DNA of 64,000 bases from Flavisolibacter nicotianae (GTDB lineage: Bacteria > Bacteroidota > Bacteroidia > Chitinophagales > Chitinophagaceae). The stretch lies in NCBI RefSeq assembly GCF_003628535.1, contig NZ_RBCI01000008.1:186001-250000 (forward strand), in the 5' to 3' direction. Positions 1 to 7,996 of the stretch are shown here, in pieces. The notes under the pieces are model-generated. The model saw nothing but the letters and a program-made list of their open reading frames with translations. It was not told the DNA's origin and ran no database searches. Both the position numbers and the translations under genes were made by a program. How positions within the stretch are numbered: position 1 is the first letter of the stretch; each line of letters opens with the position of its first letter.

Positions 1-49
1 ACGCAGTGAGTTCAAAGAAGGGACGAAGGGCCTCGCTTCGTCCCCCAGA

Positions 50-78
50 TTGCAAGGGAAGCGAAACCTGTATCTTTG
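50..78 (+). promoter_or_regulatory. Bacteroidota-type promoter of the helicase gene
   Basis: TTG at 50-52 and TATCTTTG at 71-78, separated by 18 bases, match the TTG-N17-23-TAnnTTTG consensus of this phylum. The ATG at 82 lies only 3 bases after the -7 element, so the transcript probably starts at or next to the start codon. Confidence 0.65.
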
Positions 79-81
79 TTG

Positions 82-1410
82 ATGTCTAAAAGTCAATTCT
101 CCCCGGAATTCGTCCTCGCGAATTTGAATATAGAGGCCCTTAATGAAATGCAGGCCGTTACATTACAGGCCACTTCCCAACACAACAATATTGTTCTTCT
201 TTCTCCTACCGGCTCGGGAAAAACCCTGGCTTACCTGCTGCCTGCCCTTCGTGGTATGGATCGTTCCATTTCAAAAACGCAGGTGCTGGTTGTTGTGCCA
301 TCCCGGGAACTGGCCTTGCAGATAGAGCAGGTGTTCAAAGCAATGGGTACAGGCTTTAAAATAACCTGTTGCTATGGGGGACATAAACGGGAGATTGAAG
401 AAAACAACCTCGTTCAACCCCCGGCTTTGATTGTGGGCACACCCGGCAGAATAGGCGATCACCTGCGCCGGGGAAATATAAAAGCTGATGCGATTCACAC
501 CCTTGTGCTTGATGAATTTGATAAATCACTTGAACTCGGCTTCCAGGAGGAGATGGCTTTTATTGTTAACTCCTTGCCTTCTGTTAAGAAAAGGATACTG
601 ACATCGGCAACCGAAGCTGCAGACATACCCGCATTCATCGGTGCCACGGATGCCGAAACGCTGAATTTTTTACCGGAAGGAGGCGCGCCGTCCCAGGCCC
701 TCCAGATTCAAAAACTGCATTCACCGGAAAAAGACAAAATTGAAACGTTGTTCCGGTTGCTTTGCCATTTAGGAAACCGGTCTGCCGTTATTTTTTGCAA
801 CCACCGCGAAGCAGTGGAAAGAACAAGCAAACTGCTGGCGGAAAAAAGTATCATCAACACGTTTTATCACGGCGCTATGGAACAGCGGGACAGGGAAGTC
901 GCGCTGGCCAAATTCAGAAATGGCAGTGTGAATACGTTGGTCACCACCGATCTGGCAGCCCGTGGACTGGACATTCCCAATATCCGGTATATTATTCATT
1001 ATCACCTGCCCGATAAACAGGAAACATTTACCCATCGCAATGGAAGAACGGCAAGGATGACCGCCAGCGGAACGGCGATCCTGATTCTAAACGATGAAGA
1101 AAAAGTCCCGGCGTATATAACCCAGCCGGTAGAAGAAATTCAATTACCCGATGCGGCCCTTCTGCCTGAAAAGCCGAAATGGACGACACTCTTCATTGGC
1201 GCCGGCAAAAAAGACAAGGTAAATAAAGTAGACATCGTCGGGTTTTTGTCGAACCGCGGTGAATTGAAAAAAGAAGACATCGGGCTTATCGAAGTCAAGG
1301 ATTTCTTTTCGTTTGTGGCCGTTCGAAAAACAAAAGCAAGCCATGTGTTGCATCTGGTAAAGGAGCAAAAGATAAAAAATAAAAAGGTGCGTATCGACAT
1401 CGCCAAATAA
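82..1410 (+). CDS. DEAD-box ATP-dependent RNA helicase, DbpA-like
   Basis: A 442-residue RNA helicase that should unwind structured RNA, by family analogy during large-subunit ribosome assembly. Visible motifs are the Q motif near residue 24, Walker A SPTGSGKT (41-48), PSRELA (73-78), TPGR (120-123), motif II as DEFD (144-147) in place of DEAD, SAT (175-177) and HRNGRTAR near 320. The last 75 residues resemble the DbpA RNA-binding domain that targets 23S rRNA in E. coli. ATG 82 is chosen because the two TTG codons before it lie in or beside the promoter -7 box. It faces the RRM gene across a shared terminator. The family is clear; the 23S target is inference. Confidence 0.93.
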   Translation: MSKSQFSPEFVLANLNIEALNEMQAVTLQATSQHNNIVLLSPTGSGKTLAYLLPALRGMDRSISKTQVLVVVPSRELALQIEQVFKAMGTGFKITCCYGGHKREIEENNLVQPPALIVGTPGRIGDHLRRGNIKADAIHTLVLDEFDKSLELGFQEEMAFIVNSLPSVKKRILTSATEAADIPAFIGATDAETLNFLPEGGAPSQALQIQKLHSPEKDKIETLFRLLCHLGNRSAVIFCNHREAVERTSKLLAEKSIINTFYHGAMEQRDREVALAKFRNGSVNTLVTTDLAARGLDIPNIRYIIHYHLPDKQETFTHRNGRTARMTASGTAILILNDEEKVPAYITQPVEEIQLPDAALLPEKPKWTTLFIGAGKKDKVNKVDIVGFLSNRGELKKEDIGLIEVKDFFSFVAVRKTKASHVLHLVKEQKIKNKKVRIDIAK

Positions 1411-1583
1411 GGCGGAGGTGGGCGTCGCCATTTGATTAGTCTGCGACACGCCGATGAAGTAATTGCATTATTAAGCTGCACAGGAACCTGAAAAATCGAT
1501 CGGGAATGGGATCGTGATTGGGCGAGAAGTGCTGTTTCTTTGTCCTCCAGCAGCGAATAAATCGTATGCGGGTGGCTATAAAT

Positions 1584-1613
1584 ACAAAAGACCTAAAAAC
1601 TTAGGTCTTTTGT
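1584..1613. terminator. Bidirectional intrinsic terminator
   Basis: A perfect 13-bp stem (1584-1596 with 1601-1613) closes a 4-base loop, with A-rich and T-rich flanks on both sides. It lies between the converging helicase and RRM genes and can end both transcripts. Confidence 0.85.
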
Positions 1614-1635
1614 CCGTTTTACCGTGAAAAATGTA

Positions 1636-1944
1636 TCAGTATTTTTTTGTGTAACCGCTATTGTTGCTGCGGAACGGGCTAAAACTTGAAGAAGTCTTGT
1701 TTTCTTTGGGTTTGGCTTCCATCACCTTCACTGTCCTGCCTTCTACGGAAGCCTGGTCCAATTCGGCTATCGCTTTTTTGGCTGCTGAATCATCCGACAT
1801 TTCAACAAAACCAAATCCGCGGGAACGGTTGGTCTCTCTGTCCATAATGATTTTTGCTGAGGTAACTTCTCCATAAGGAGTGAAAAATTCGCGTAAGTCT
1901 TCATCCTGTACGTTGAAGCTTAAATTGGAAACATAAATGTTCAT
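1636..1944 (-). CDS. RNA-binding protein with a single RRM domain
   Basis: A 102-residue protein consisting of one RNA recognition motif followed by a basic Ser/Asn-rich tail. RNP2 is IYVSNL at residues 3-8 and RNP1 is RGFGFVEM near 41-48, both with the aromatic residues that stack on RNA bases. Such small RRM proteins are common in Bacteroidota and cyanobacteria and often respond to cold. The start is set at the ATG directly before NIYVSNL; a longer reading adds only 13 unconserved residues. The leader just upstream (1951 onward) carries A/T-rich heptamer repeats. Pairing with an RNA helicase across a shared terminator fits a role in RNA structure control, but that is inference. Confidence 0.9.
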   Translation of the reverse strand: MNIYVSNLSFNVQDEDLREFFTPYGEVTSAKIIMDRETNRSRGFGFVEMSDDSAAKKAIAELDQASVEGRTVKVMEAKPKENKTSSSFSPFRSNNSGYTKKY

Positions 1945-1950
1945 GATCTG

Positions 1951-1995
1951 AAAAATAAAAAATAAAAAATGTTGAGAAGGCAAGAAGTAAGAGAC
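1951..1995 (-). repeat. Heptamer-periodic tract in the RRM gene leader
   Basis: Reading the plus strand, words of 7 bases recur: AAAAATA twice, AAAAATG, then degenerate purine-rich heptamers. The tract sits directly before the RRM start codon. Only one arm is seen, without an inverted partner. It resembles the heptad tracts of the ribosomal spacers. Confidence 0.45.
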
Positions 1996-2100
1996 GAACT
2001 ACGATGCAGATAAAGCAGAATAATAAGTGATTACTGATGCGAGGCTCAAATTAGCCCGGTGAAGATAGGGTTTCTTCTTATATCCATTGCCAAAACTTTC

Positions 2101-2122
2101 ATAAAGAACGTTTGTTCTTTAT
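2101..2122. promoter_or_regulatory. Perfect 9-bp inverted repeat between divergent genes
   Basis: ATAAAGAAC (2101-2109) and its complement (2114-2122) surround a 4-base spacer. It lies in the divergent intergenic region between the RRM gene and the small gene at 2241, with no U-tract. It could be an operator or a leader hairpin; no regulator can be named. Confidence 0.35.
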
Positions 2123-2240
2123 TCGTTCAGGTGATTAAGGTTACCTTTCGGGAATTCCAATGAGCTTTCAGCAAACAGTCTAATCATTTCCCAAATTTTA
2201 TACTGCTCGCTTTCGTCTCAGGTCGCATTAAACATACATA

Positions 2241-2513
2241 ATGAGCATAGAAGATATTCAAAAGTTCCTTGACAACAAGACTTCGGCAGGTAATGAGTAC
2301 GTTAAGATAACCTTCAAGAAACGGAATCCGGTTTATGGTCTGTTTATCAGGGAGCATAGAGATTACGGAGATTTAAAATCAAAGAATTTCTGGCGCATTG
2401 TGCCGGAAAGCCAATTTGATGCTTATCACCAATCGAAAAATGTCGGCCTTGCTAAGATTTTCCAGGGCTCTGACTTTTCCAGGCTAACCTTGAGCAAGAA
2501 CATTGTTGAATAA
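2241..2513 (+). CDS. Small hypothetical protein, 90 residues
   Basis: I do not recognise this family. The 90-residue product is soluble, with no signal peptide or membrane segment. It begins with an amphipathic stretch, followed by a beta-rich basic middle containing an FKKRNPVYGLF segment, and ends with a short helix. The composition and the closed frame look like a real gene, and codon use is like that of its neighbours. It is divergent from the RRM gene and is followed by a long gene-poor stretch, so context gives no hint of function. Confidence 0.65.
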   Translation: MSIEDIQKFLDNKTSAGNEYVKITFKKRNPVYGLFIREHRDYGDLKSKNFWRIVPESQFDAYHQSKNVGLAKIFQGSDFSRLTLSKNIVE

Positions 2514-3240
2514 ACATTGCAGCCAAACTGACCGCGGCCTGTTTACTCATGATCTAAACAAAATCCATGTACATGCAAACGTGGATTAAATCCTTGCCTG
2601 TCATTAGGATTCTTTTAAAAAGAGCGATCCCTGAAGATCAAACGTTTCAATTGAAACGCACCGGACTTTCAAAAGTCAGCTGCCGTTCGCAAAAGCGGTC
2701 ATAAGTTTACCATTGGGTTTCGTAATGGCAAGGCCGACAGCAGCATTGGTTTGCCCGCGATCGCAAAAAATCTTTCTGCCGTTCTTTTGTTTGATCCCGC
2801 AGCGAACGAATTACGCAGGCAGAACGAGTACACGATTAGCTTTGAAGCAAAATGCCAACTGGCCCAAGGAAGGGTACAGTTCTTTTCCACGAAGCAGCAA
2901 GTCCCGCGGTTGAAAACCTTGCGGAATAACACTCCGGAAAACACAGCCCAAACGAATACCGTTCTTTCGAAGAAGGCATCGTCTCTTACTTATGGAACGT
3001 AGAATGATGAGCCTAAACTTTATTTTTTCGAATTTAAGCAGTCGCATTTGGGGCCAACGCTTCGTGATTCTTTTTTCGGCTTAGGGGAACACTCCTTTCG
3101 CAGAAGTGGCCCGGAATATTCACCGCTGCATAGTGGTCGTATTGTGATGGGGTAATGCCTCTGCACGCAATCAACGATTGCTTTGATGAAAAACAGTCCA
3201 GTACTGTCAACTGGAGGGAAAAACTGTTTCCTGCTAAAAC
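2514..3240. other. Gene-poor stretch of about 730 bases
   Basis: No convincing gene was found here. Short frames on both strands look random. It contains a perfect 16-base palindrome at 2643-2658 (CGTTTCAA and its complement). No RNA gene other than the adjacent tRNA could be recognised by eye; a remnant of a decayed gene is possible but unproven. Confidence 0.5.
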
Positions 3241-3278
3241 AGCGAAGCCTTCCGGTTGTTAACCTGGAAGGCTTCGCT
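3241..3278 (-). terminator. Strong hairpin downstream of tRNA-Lys
   Basis: A 13-bp stem (3241-3253 with 3266-3278) continues inward as a further 4 bp around one bulge. It lies just past the 3' end of tRNA-Lys on the minus strand and is followed there by GTTTT. The plus side carries a longer T run, so it may act both ways. Confidence 0.75.
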
Positions 3279-3286
3279 GTTTTTTG

Positions 3287-3359
3287 TGAACCCGCTGGGA
3301 CTCGAACCCAGGGCCCATACATTAAAAGTGTATTGCTCTACCAACTGAGCTACGAGTTC
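3287..3359 (-). tRNA. tRNA-Lys (anticodon UUU)
   Basis: Reading the minus strand gives a 73-nucleotide cloverleaf. The acceptor stem GAACTCG pairs with CGGGTTC through one G-U pair, the D stem is GCTC/GAGC, and the anticodon stem ATACA/TGTAT encloses the loop CTTTTAA with anticodon TTT. The T arm contains GGTTCGAGTCC, and the discriminator base is A. The terminal CCA is not encoded and must be added after transcription. Confidence 0.95.
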
Positions 3360-3433
3360 ATCCCGTTTTGTGATTGGGAGTGCAAAAATAAGGGGCGTGT
3401 TTATTGCTGCCAAACTTTTGCACAGATATTTTT

Positions 3434-4378
3434 TTAATTAATCAATTCCGTTTGGAGTTTCTGCATCATCTCCGTTTCGATCATCTTTTCGGCCAGCACG
3501 ATCATATTCTTGAACGCCTTTCCCTTGGAAATGCCATGGCCGATAATCACCGGCTTTGAAATCCCCAGTACGGCCGTTCCGCCGACATTCTCAAAATTAA
3601 AACGTTCAAAATATTCGTGGTTGATCTGTTTGCGGTGTGTGATTTCAAACAGACTCTCGGCCATTTTTAAAATGATATTGCCCGTGAAGCCATCACACAC
3701 AATCACATCGGCTTTGTCGATCAGGAGGTCCCTGCCTTCCACATTCCCCACGAAGTCGATGTGCCGGTTTTCTTTCAGCAGGGGATAGGTTGCCTGTGCC
3801 AGCAGGTTGCCCTTCCCTTCCTCCTCACCAATGTTCATCAGTGCCACCCGCGGGTTGTCGATACCCAGGATGGTTTGTGCATACACGGATCCCATGATGG
3901 CAAACTGGTTCAGGTGCTCGGGCTTGCAGTCGGAGTTCAGTCCCACATCGAGCAGCAGGCCGGTGCTGCCATTTTCTTTTGGGATGATGGTGGAGATCGT
4001 GGGCCGCAACACACCTTCCAGCGCCTTCAGCGAATACAAAGCACCAACCAGCATGGCACCGGTGTTGCCGGCACTGATAAAGGCATCGGTGCGGCCCCGT
4101 GCCAGCAGACCAAAGCCAACGGCGATGGACGACTGTTGCTTTTCTTTCAGCGCTTTGGTTGGCGATTCGTGCATATCAATTACCTGCGATGCATGCACGA
4201 CTGTATACGTCCCTTCGGGGAGCGGGTATTGAAGAAGCAACGGCGTAATCTTTTCTTCGTCACCAATCAAAACCACGTGTGCCGGGCTGTCTGTCTTTTC
4301 TGCAAAATATTCCTGTATGCCTTTAATAGCTTCGAGGGGAGCAAAATCGCCACCCATCATGTCAATGCCTATCTTCAT
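3434..4378 (-). CDS. plsX: Phosphate acyltransferase PlsX
   Basis: A 314-residue enzyme that converts acyl-ACP and phosphate into acyl-phosphate, the acyl donor for PlsY in the first step of membrane phospholipid synthesis. It acts peripherally at the inner face of the membrane. The N-terminus MKIGIDMMGGDFAP is the family hallmark, and segments such as SAGNTGAM and CDGFTGNI fit PlsX. Length is close to the usual 310-340 residues. It is the last gene of yceD-rpmF-plsX, 73 bases after rpmF. The fabH gene that often follows plsX is absent; tRNA-Lys comes next. Confidence 0.97.
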   Translation of the reverse strand: MKIGIDMMGGDFAPLEAIKGIQEYFAEKTDSPAHVVLIGDEEKITPLLLQYPLPEGTYTVVHASQVIDMHESPTKALKEKQQSSIAVGFGLLARGRTDAFISAGNTGAMLVGALYSLKALEGVLRPTISTIIPKENGSTGLLLDVGLNSDCKPEHLNQFAIMGSVYAQTILGIDNPRVALMNIGEEEGKGNLLAQATYPLLKENRHIDFVGNVEGRDLLIDKADVIVCDGFTGNIILKMAESLFEITHRKQINHEYFERFNFENVGGTAVLGISKPVIIGHGISKGKAFKNMIVLAEKMIETEMMQKLQTELIN

Positions 4379-4451
4379 GTTGGCCCAAAAATAAAAAATC
4401 CATTATCCCGCCGGTATGGGGGAGAATGGATGGTGCAAAAATCTTTTTTGC

Positions 4452-4643
4452 TTACTTGATCGGAGACGTTTCTGCAACGACCTGTCCTTTGTAGTACAGT
4501 TTTCCTTCGCTCACATGTGCGCGGTGACGAACATGGATCTCGCCGGTCGTCTTATCCGTAGAAAGCGTAGCCGCTACTGCTTTGTAGTGGGTTCTGCGCT
4601 TGGCACTTCTTTGTTGCGAATGTCTGCGTTTCGGATTTGGCAT
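4452..4643 (-). CDS. rpmF: 50S ribosomal protein bL32
   Basis: A 63-residue basic protein of the large ribosomal subunit. It starts MPNPKRRHS, has the typical basic SAKRRTHYKA helix and ends shortly after a KLYYKGQVV strand. The Cys pairs of zinc-binding L32 forms are absent, so this is the Cys-free type. It lies between yceD and plsX, the classic arrangement that couples ribosome and lipid synthesis, and is probably cotranscribed with yceD, 67 bases upstream. Confidence 0.97.
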   Translation of the reverse strand: MPNPKRRHSQQRSAKRRTHYKAVAATLSTDKTTGEIHVRHRAHVSEGKLYYKGQVVAETSPIK

Positions 4644-4710
4644 AACTCAGTTATTTAAATTCTACGTGTTTTGTTGTTTATATTCGCCGCTGTCGGCTGA
4701 AAGCCGATGG

Positions 4711-5256
4711 CTAATCTTCCAGGTTTTTAAATTTATCCAGTCCCTTCCACAAGGGATTGTCTTTTTCTTCCCCGGCCTGCCGCATCTTGTTCAGCACTTC
4801 GCGGGCTGCCGGATTACAGTAGGGGCCGTCCATGTTTTCGTACTCACATTCCTTTTGCGTCGGTATGCTCAGGTTGATGAATTCGTAAACCATGGGGGCG
4901 ACATTCAGGTGACTTTCACCACGGGAAATGTAGTACACGTCCGGATCTTCTTCCGTCTCGTTCATTTCTTCGGGGTTCTCCACAACTTTCACCGTCACCG
5001 TAAAGTCTTCGAACAGGTTCATGGGAAGGTTGGAATTGCAACGGTCGCACACCACTTTTACCGTGCCGCCTACCTGGAAACGCAACAGCATGAAACCGGT
5101 CGTTTTTTCCAGCAAAAGCTTCACCGTGGCGTTGCAGTCCCAAAAATCCTGTTCGCCGTAATCTTCAAAGAAACTGTTGGTAATCTCGTAATTGAACTCG
5201 TGAACACCCGGCTTAAGACCCACAAATGCAATCTCAAATTCACGCCTGCTGCTCAT
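4711..5256 (-). CDS. YceD/DUF177 family protein
   Basis: A 181-residue member of the YceD (DUF177) family, encoded almost universally next to rpmF. The family is linked to 23S rRNA metabolism in bacteria and plants. A CDRC pair near residue 80 and further cysteines near residues 150-160 (ECEYENMDGPYC) could bind a metal. The start ATG at 5256 precedes the conserved SSRREFEIAF segment; upstream in-frame codons lack similarity and cross the likely promoter (TACCTTCG on the minus strand at 5278-5285). It is the first gene of the yceD-rpmF-plsX operon. Confidence 0.88.
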   Translation of the reverse strand: MSSRREFEIAFVGLKPGVHEFNYEITNSFFEDYGEQDFWDCNATVKLLLEKTTGFMLLRFQVGGTVKVVCDRCNSNLPMNLFEDFTVTVKVVENPEEMNETEEDPDVYYISRGESHLNVAPMVYEFINLSIPTQKECEYENMDGPYCNPAAREVLNKMRQAGEEKDNPLWKGLDKFKNLED

Positions 5257-5277
5257 GACATTCGTTTTAAGAGTGTG

Positions 5278-5285
5278 CGAAGGTA
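5278..5285 (-). promoter_or_regulatory. Probable -7 element for yceD-rpmF-plsX
   Basis: TACCTTCG on the minus strand, one mismatch from TAnnTTTG, lies 21 bases before the yceD start. The same octamer precedes rpsL at 24184. No good TTG box was found at the right distance. Confidence 0.4.
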
Positions 5286-5348
5286 AAGGAAAACGCCTGA
5301 AATGCATTATTTTGAGCAAAGAATTTAACGAATTGCCCTGCAAAACCC

Positions 5349-6443
5349 ATGTTCAAAGCCCTCTTTCGTGACCGATACCTGATCCTGTTGCTGCTGGTCG
5401 CTGTCCTCCTTCGACTCTTTGCCCTGGACCAAAGTGGGGTGGAACGAATTTACACCGTTGGCGTTTACCCGGTGCTGTCGCGGATCTTCCGGGCAGTTTT
5501 TGGCTGGGTCCCATTCAGTGTTGGCGATGTCGTTTATTTTCTCGCCTTTGCCTGGCTGGTCTGGAAAACCTGGAAATTGGTGCTGGTGCTAAAACACAGG
5601 CGGGGAAGCAACCTTCTCTCCTGGGAGCTTTTTCGCAAATACCTGAAGCTCTCGCTGTTGGTCTATATCGTGTTTATGTCGTTGTGGGGGATGAACTACT
5701 ACCGGCAGGGGCTCCCCGCACAACTGGGTTTGAAAGTAGAGCACTATTCTGTGCAGGACCTGTTCGACGTAACAATGGTCCTGCAGCAGCGGCTAAACAG
5801 TTTTGCCGAAAAAGTAGACTCCGTACAGCGGCTGACCTTTAACCAAAACGATTTTTTGTTCCGAAGAGGTGAGGAAGCCTATCAAACGGCTCAGCGGCAG
5901 TATCCTTTCCTGGCCTATCGCCAGCCTTCGCTGAAGCCTTCGCTTTATACACCGGTGGGACATTGGTTTGGCTTTACGGGATACTACAATCCGTTTACCG
6001 CGGAGGCGCAACTGCGTACGACCATCCCGGTTTTCCTGAAGCCCTTTGTTATCTCGCATGAAATGGCGCACCAGTTGGGCTATGCCAAGGAGAATGAAGC
6101 CAGTTTTGTGGCCTACCTTACCTGCAAGGCCTCGGCCGACGTCAACTTTCTTTATTCGGCCTATTTCGAGCTTTACCGGGATGCGATATTTGAATGCCGG
6201 CTGACGCCGAACAAGGAGATCACGGAGCCGCTCCGCCGCAACATCCATCCCCGTGTACGGATCGATGCACACGACCTGCAGCTTTACCTGCTGCGCAATA
6301 AAAACTTCGTCGAACCATTTATGAGCGGCTTTTACGACCGCTACCTCAAATTCAATAACCAGCCCAAGGGAACGGCGACATACGACGAAGTCATTGCCTA
6401 CCTGATTGCCTACATGAAAAAATATGGGAAGGATGCGATCTAA
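5349..6443 (+). CDS. DUF3810 membrane-associated putative zinc metalloprotease
   Basis: A 364-residue protein of the DUF3810 family. Three hydrophobic segments (about residues 10-26, 55-75 and 98-115) anchor it in the membrane, followed by a soluble domain. That domain carries HEMAHQLG with the HExxH zinc signature (H237, E238, H241), and a KENEASF segment downstream could give a third ligand. It is presumably a cell-envelope peptidase; the substrate is unknown. It is divergent from yceD, and an approximate -7 box (TTATTTTG) lies at 5307-5314. TspO follows closely with its own promoter. Confidence 0.85.
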   Translation: MFKALFRDRYLILLLLVAVLLRLFALDQSGVERIYTVGVYPVLSRIFRAVFGWVPFSVGDVVYFLAFAWLVWKTWKLVLVLKHRRGSNLLSWELFRKYLKLSLLVYIVFMSLWGMNYYRQGLPAQLGLKVEHYSVQDLFDVTMVLQQRLNSFAEKVDSVQRLTFNQNDFLFRRGEEAYQTAQRQYPFLAYRQPSLKPSLYTPVGHWFGFTGYYNPFTAEAQLRTTIPVFLKPFVISHEMAHQLGYAKENEASFVAYLTCKASADVNFLYSAYFELYRDAIFECRLTPNKEITEPLRRNIHPRVRIDAHDLQLYLLRNKNFVEPFMSGFYDRYLKFNNQPKGTATYDEVIAYLIAYMKKYGKDAI

Positions 6444-6450
6444 CCGGCTT

Positions 6451-6458
6451 TAGCTTTG
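6451..6458 (+). promoter_or_regulatory. -7 promoter element of tspO
   Basis: TAGCTTTG matches TAnnTTTG exactly and ends 13 bases before the tspO ATG. No clear TTG box lies 17-23 bases upstream. Confidence 0.45.
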
Positions 6459-6471
6459 TTGAAAAGGTGGT

Positions 6472-6942
6472 ATGAAAAATTGGATGAAGCTTGTTATCAG
6501 TTTGGTGCTACCCCTGGCCGTTGGCGGCATTGCCGGCCTGTTTACGACCTCCGAAATCAGCGGATGGTTTCAAACCATCCGAAAACCGGCATGGCAGCCG
6601 CCCAACTGGGTGTTTGGCCCTGTTTGGACAGGGCTTTATATCCTGATGGGGATTGCGTTTTACCTGGTCTGGAAAAGCCCGGCACCGGCCAAAACAAAAC
6701 GAATGGCCGTCACACTGTGGATTATCCAACTGGTATTTAATTTTTTTTGGTCGTTCATCTTTTTCAAAAAACATCAGATCGATTGGGCGCTGGGAGAGAT
6801 CGTCATCCTCTGGTTTTTCATCCTGCTTACCATCCTGTCCTTTGGTCGCGTCAGCAAGCCGGCGGCCTGGCTAATGGTGCCTTATATCAGTTGGGTGACG
6901 TTTGCCACTCTCCTGACCCTGAACATCTACCAATTGAACTGA
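6472..6942 (+). CDS. tspO: TspO/MBR family tryptophan-rich sensory protein
   Basis: A 156-residue integral membrane protein with five predicted helices. It belongs to the TspO/peripheral benzodiazepine receptor family, which binds porphyrins and sterol-like ligands and affects tetrapyrrole and stress responses. Diagnostic features are the loop KPAWQPPNWVFGPVW (about residues 38-52) and the tryptophan-rich helices, including the FNFFWSFIFF segment. Length is typical. It stands 28 bases after the DUF3810 gene but has its own -7 box. The physiological ligand here is unknown. Confidence 0.93.
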   Translation: MKNWMKLVISLVLPLAVGGIAGLFTTSEISGWFQTIRKPAWQPPNWVFGPVWTGLYILMGIAFYLVWKSPAPAKTKRMAVTLWIIQLVFNFFWSFIFFKKHQIDWALGEIVILWFFILLTILSFGRVSKPAAWLMVPYISWVTFATLLTLNIYQLN

Positions 6943-6988
6943 GGCCAGGTAATGCATAGGGACGATTTGATTTTTACCAACGCCAAAC

Positions 6989-7450
6989 TCATTTATTCCA
7001 TTCCCACAGGCCCCATTTCAGGGTGTCGGGTAACGGGTAACCGCTTTGTTTCAGCGTCAGCAAAATTGCGCCGCGGTGATGCGATTCGTGGGAAATGAGG
7101 TACGAGATAAAAGGGAGTAAGCCCGCTTTGAACGAGGGAAGCCTGCCATCCTTTTCCCAACTGGTATGAATAACGTCTGCAATCTTTTCTGCTGATCTGA
7201 CAAAGGCTTGTGAAAGCGAGGAGAGGGTTAGCGCGGCGTCTTTGGGAAGAAGGAGGGATTTCTGGTAAATCGGCCTGGCCACGTGCTCAGTCCAGCTGAT
7301 GCGAACATTTTGCATGTGCGCCAACTGTGCGCCCACTGTGCGGCTCCTGGCTGTAAGTGACACTGCCAGTTGTGCTTCGGTGAGGTGTTGCAGCAACAAC
7401 AAATTTTTGGCGTTGTTGGTTTGCCATGCCTGCAGCAGCTGTTCTTTCAT
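6989..7450 (-). CDS. DinB/YfiT-like four-helix-bundle protein
   Basis: A 153-residue protein of the DinB superfamily, metal-binding four-helix bundles often used in thiol-dependent transfer or detoxification. Candidate metal ligands are the His of QLAHM (near residue 50) and the HESHH cluster (near residues 122-126), the typical spacing of the three-His site. The start ATG at 7450 precedes KEQLLQAW; upstream residues overlap the terminator region. It converges on tspO. The reaction cannot be predicted. Confidence 0.82.
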   Translation of the reverse strand: MKEQLLQAWQTNNAKNLLLLQHLTEAQLAVSLTARSRTVGAQLAHMQNVRISWTEHVARPIYQKSLLLPKDAALTLSSLSQAFVRSAEKIADVIHTSWEKDGRLPSFKAGLLPFISYLISHESHHRGAILLTLKQSGYPLPDTLKWGLWEWNK

Positions 7451-7473
7451 GGCGAAAGGTTTGGACAAAAAAA

Positions 7474-7493
7474 TCCCCCGCATCGGCGGGGGA
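7474..7493 (-). terminator. Intrinsic terminator of the DUF1573 pair
   Basis: An 8-bp GC-rich stem (TCCCCCGC at 7474-7481 with 7486-7493) with a 4-base loop is followed on the minus strand by a run of T. It lies 14 bases after the stop of the second DUF1573 gene and just before the DinB start. Confidence 0.85.
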
Positions 7494-7507
7494 CAGCTTG
7501 TTTTTTA

Positions 7508-7996
7508 TTATGACTTTTTGGTCTTCGTTTTCACCTTGGTCACTGTTTTCGCATTGGCGTCGGCAGCCGGTGTCGAAACCTTTGTTTCAGTGGTGGCTGC
7601 TGTTGCAAGACCTGATGCGTTGGCATCAACCACCTCGCCGGTGATCGTTACGACTTTGGGTTCGTTAACGCCGGCCAGTTTAATGTTCACGACCTTGTCA
7701 AAATGACCCATAGAAGCCGCATTGTACCCAACCTTCAGCTTGGACGTGCCACCCGGGGCAATCGGCTCTTTCGAAAACTCGGGAGTGGTGCAACCGCAAC
7801 CCGCCCAGGCGTTCTCAATCACTACGGGCTTGTCGGTGGTATTGGTAATCGTAAAAAACGTCGTTACCGGTACACCTTGCTTGATTTTGCCGAAATCGTA
7901 TTTGTCGGCGCTGACTTTGATAACGTCATCTGCTTTTTGTGCCATTGCGCTGAGGCCTGCCACAAAAGCCACAGCTAAGAAGAGGAGCTTTTTCAT
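7508..7996 (-). CDS. DUF1573 secreted protein, second of a tandem pair
   Basis: A 162-residue exported protein with a signal peptide (MKKLLFLAVAFVAGLSAMAQ) and one Ig-like DUF1573 domain containing the hallmark GCGCTTPEF. The C-terminus is a Thr/Lys/Ala-rich tail ending in KTKTKKS, suggesting a flexible linker or wall contact. The DUF1573 family, abundant in Bacteroidota, has no assigned activity. Its ATG overlaps the stop codon of the upstream paralogue (ATGA), so translation is probably coupled. Both have the same domain and are likely products of gene duplication. Confidence 0.88.
   Translation of the reverse strand: MKKLLFLAVAFVAGLSAMAQKADDVIKVSADKYDFGKIKQGVPVTTFFTITNTTDKPVVIENAWAGCGCTTPEFSKEPIAPGGTSKLKVGYNAASMGHFDKVVNIKLAGVNEPKVVTITGEVVDANASGLATAATTETKVSTPAADANAKTVTKVKTKTKKS

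Noticed and set aside
20-44. Hairpin GGGACGAAG/CTTCGTCCC at the window start
   Set aside because: A good stem but no T run follows and the upstream gene is outside the window, so a terminator call is not supported.
1421-1452. Stem GGCGTCGC/GCGAC-CGCC after the helicase gene
   Set aside because: One bulge and no T run; the perfect terminator at 1584-1613 explains the end of both genes.
2751-3002. Small plus-strand open frame of 83 codons
   Set aside because: No motif, no promoter, overlapping equal-length frames on the other strand; not distinguishable from chance.
3761-4459. Plus-strand open frame of 232 codons opposite plsX
   Set aside because: No domain and overlaps fully with plsX, which is certain.
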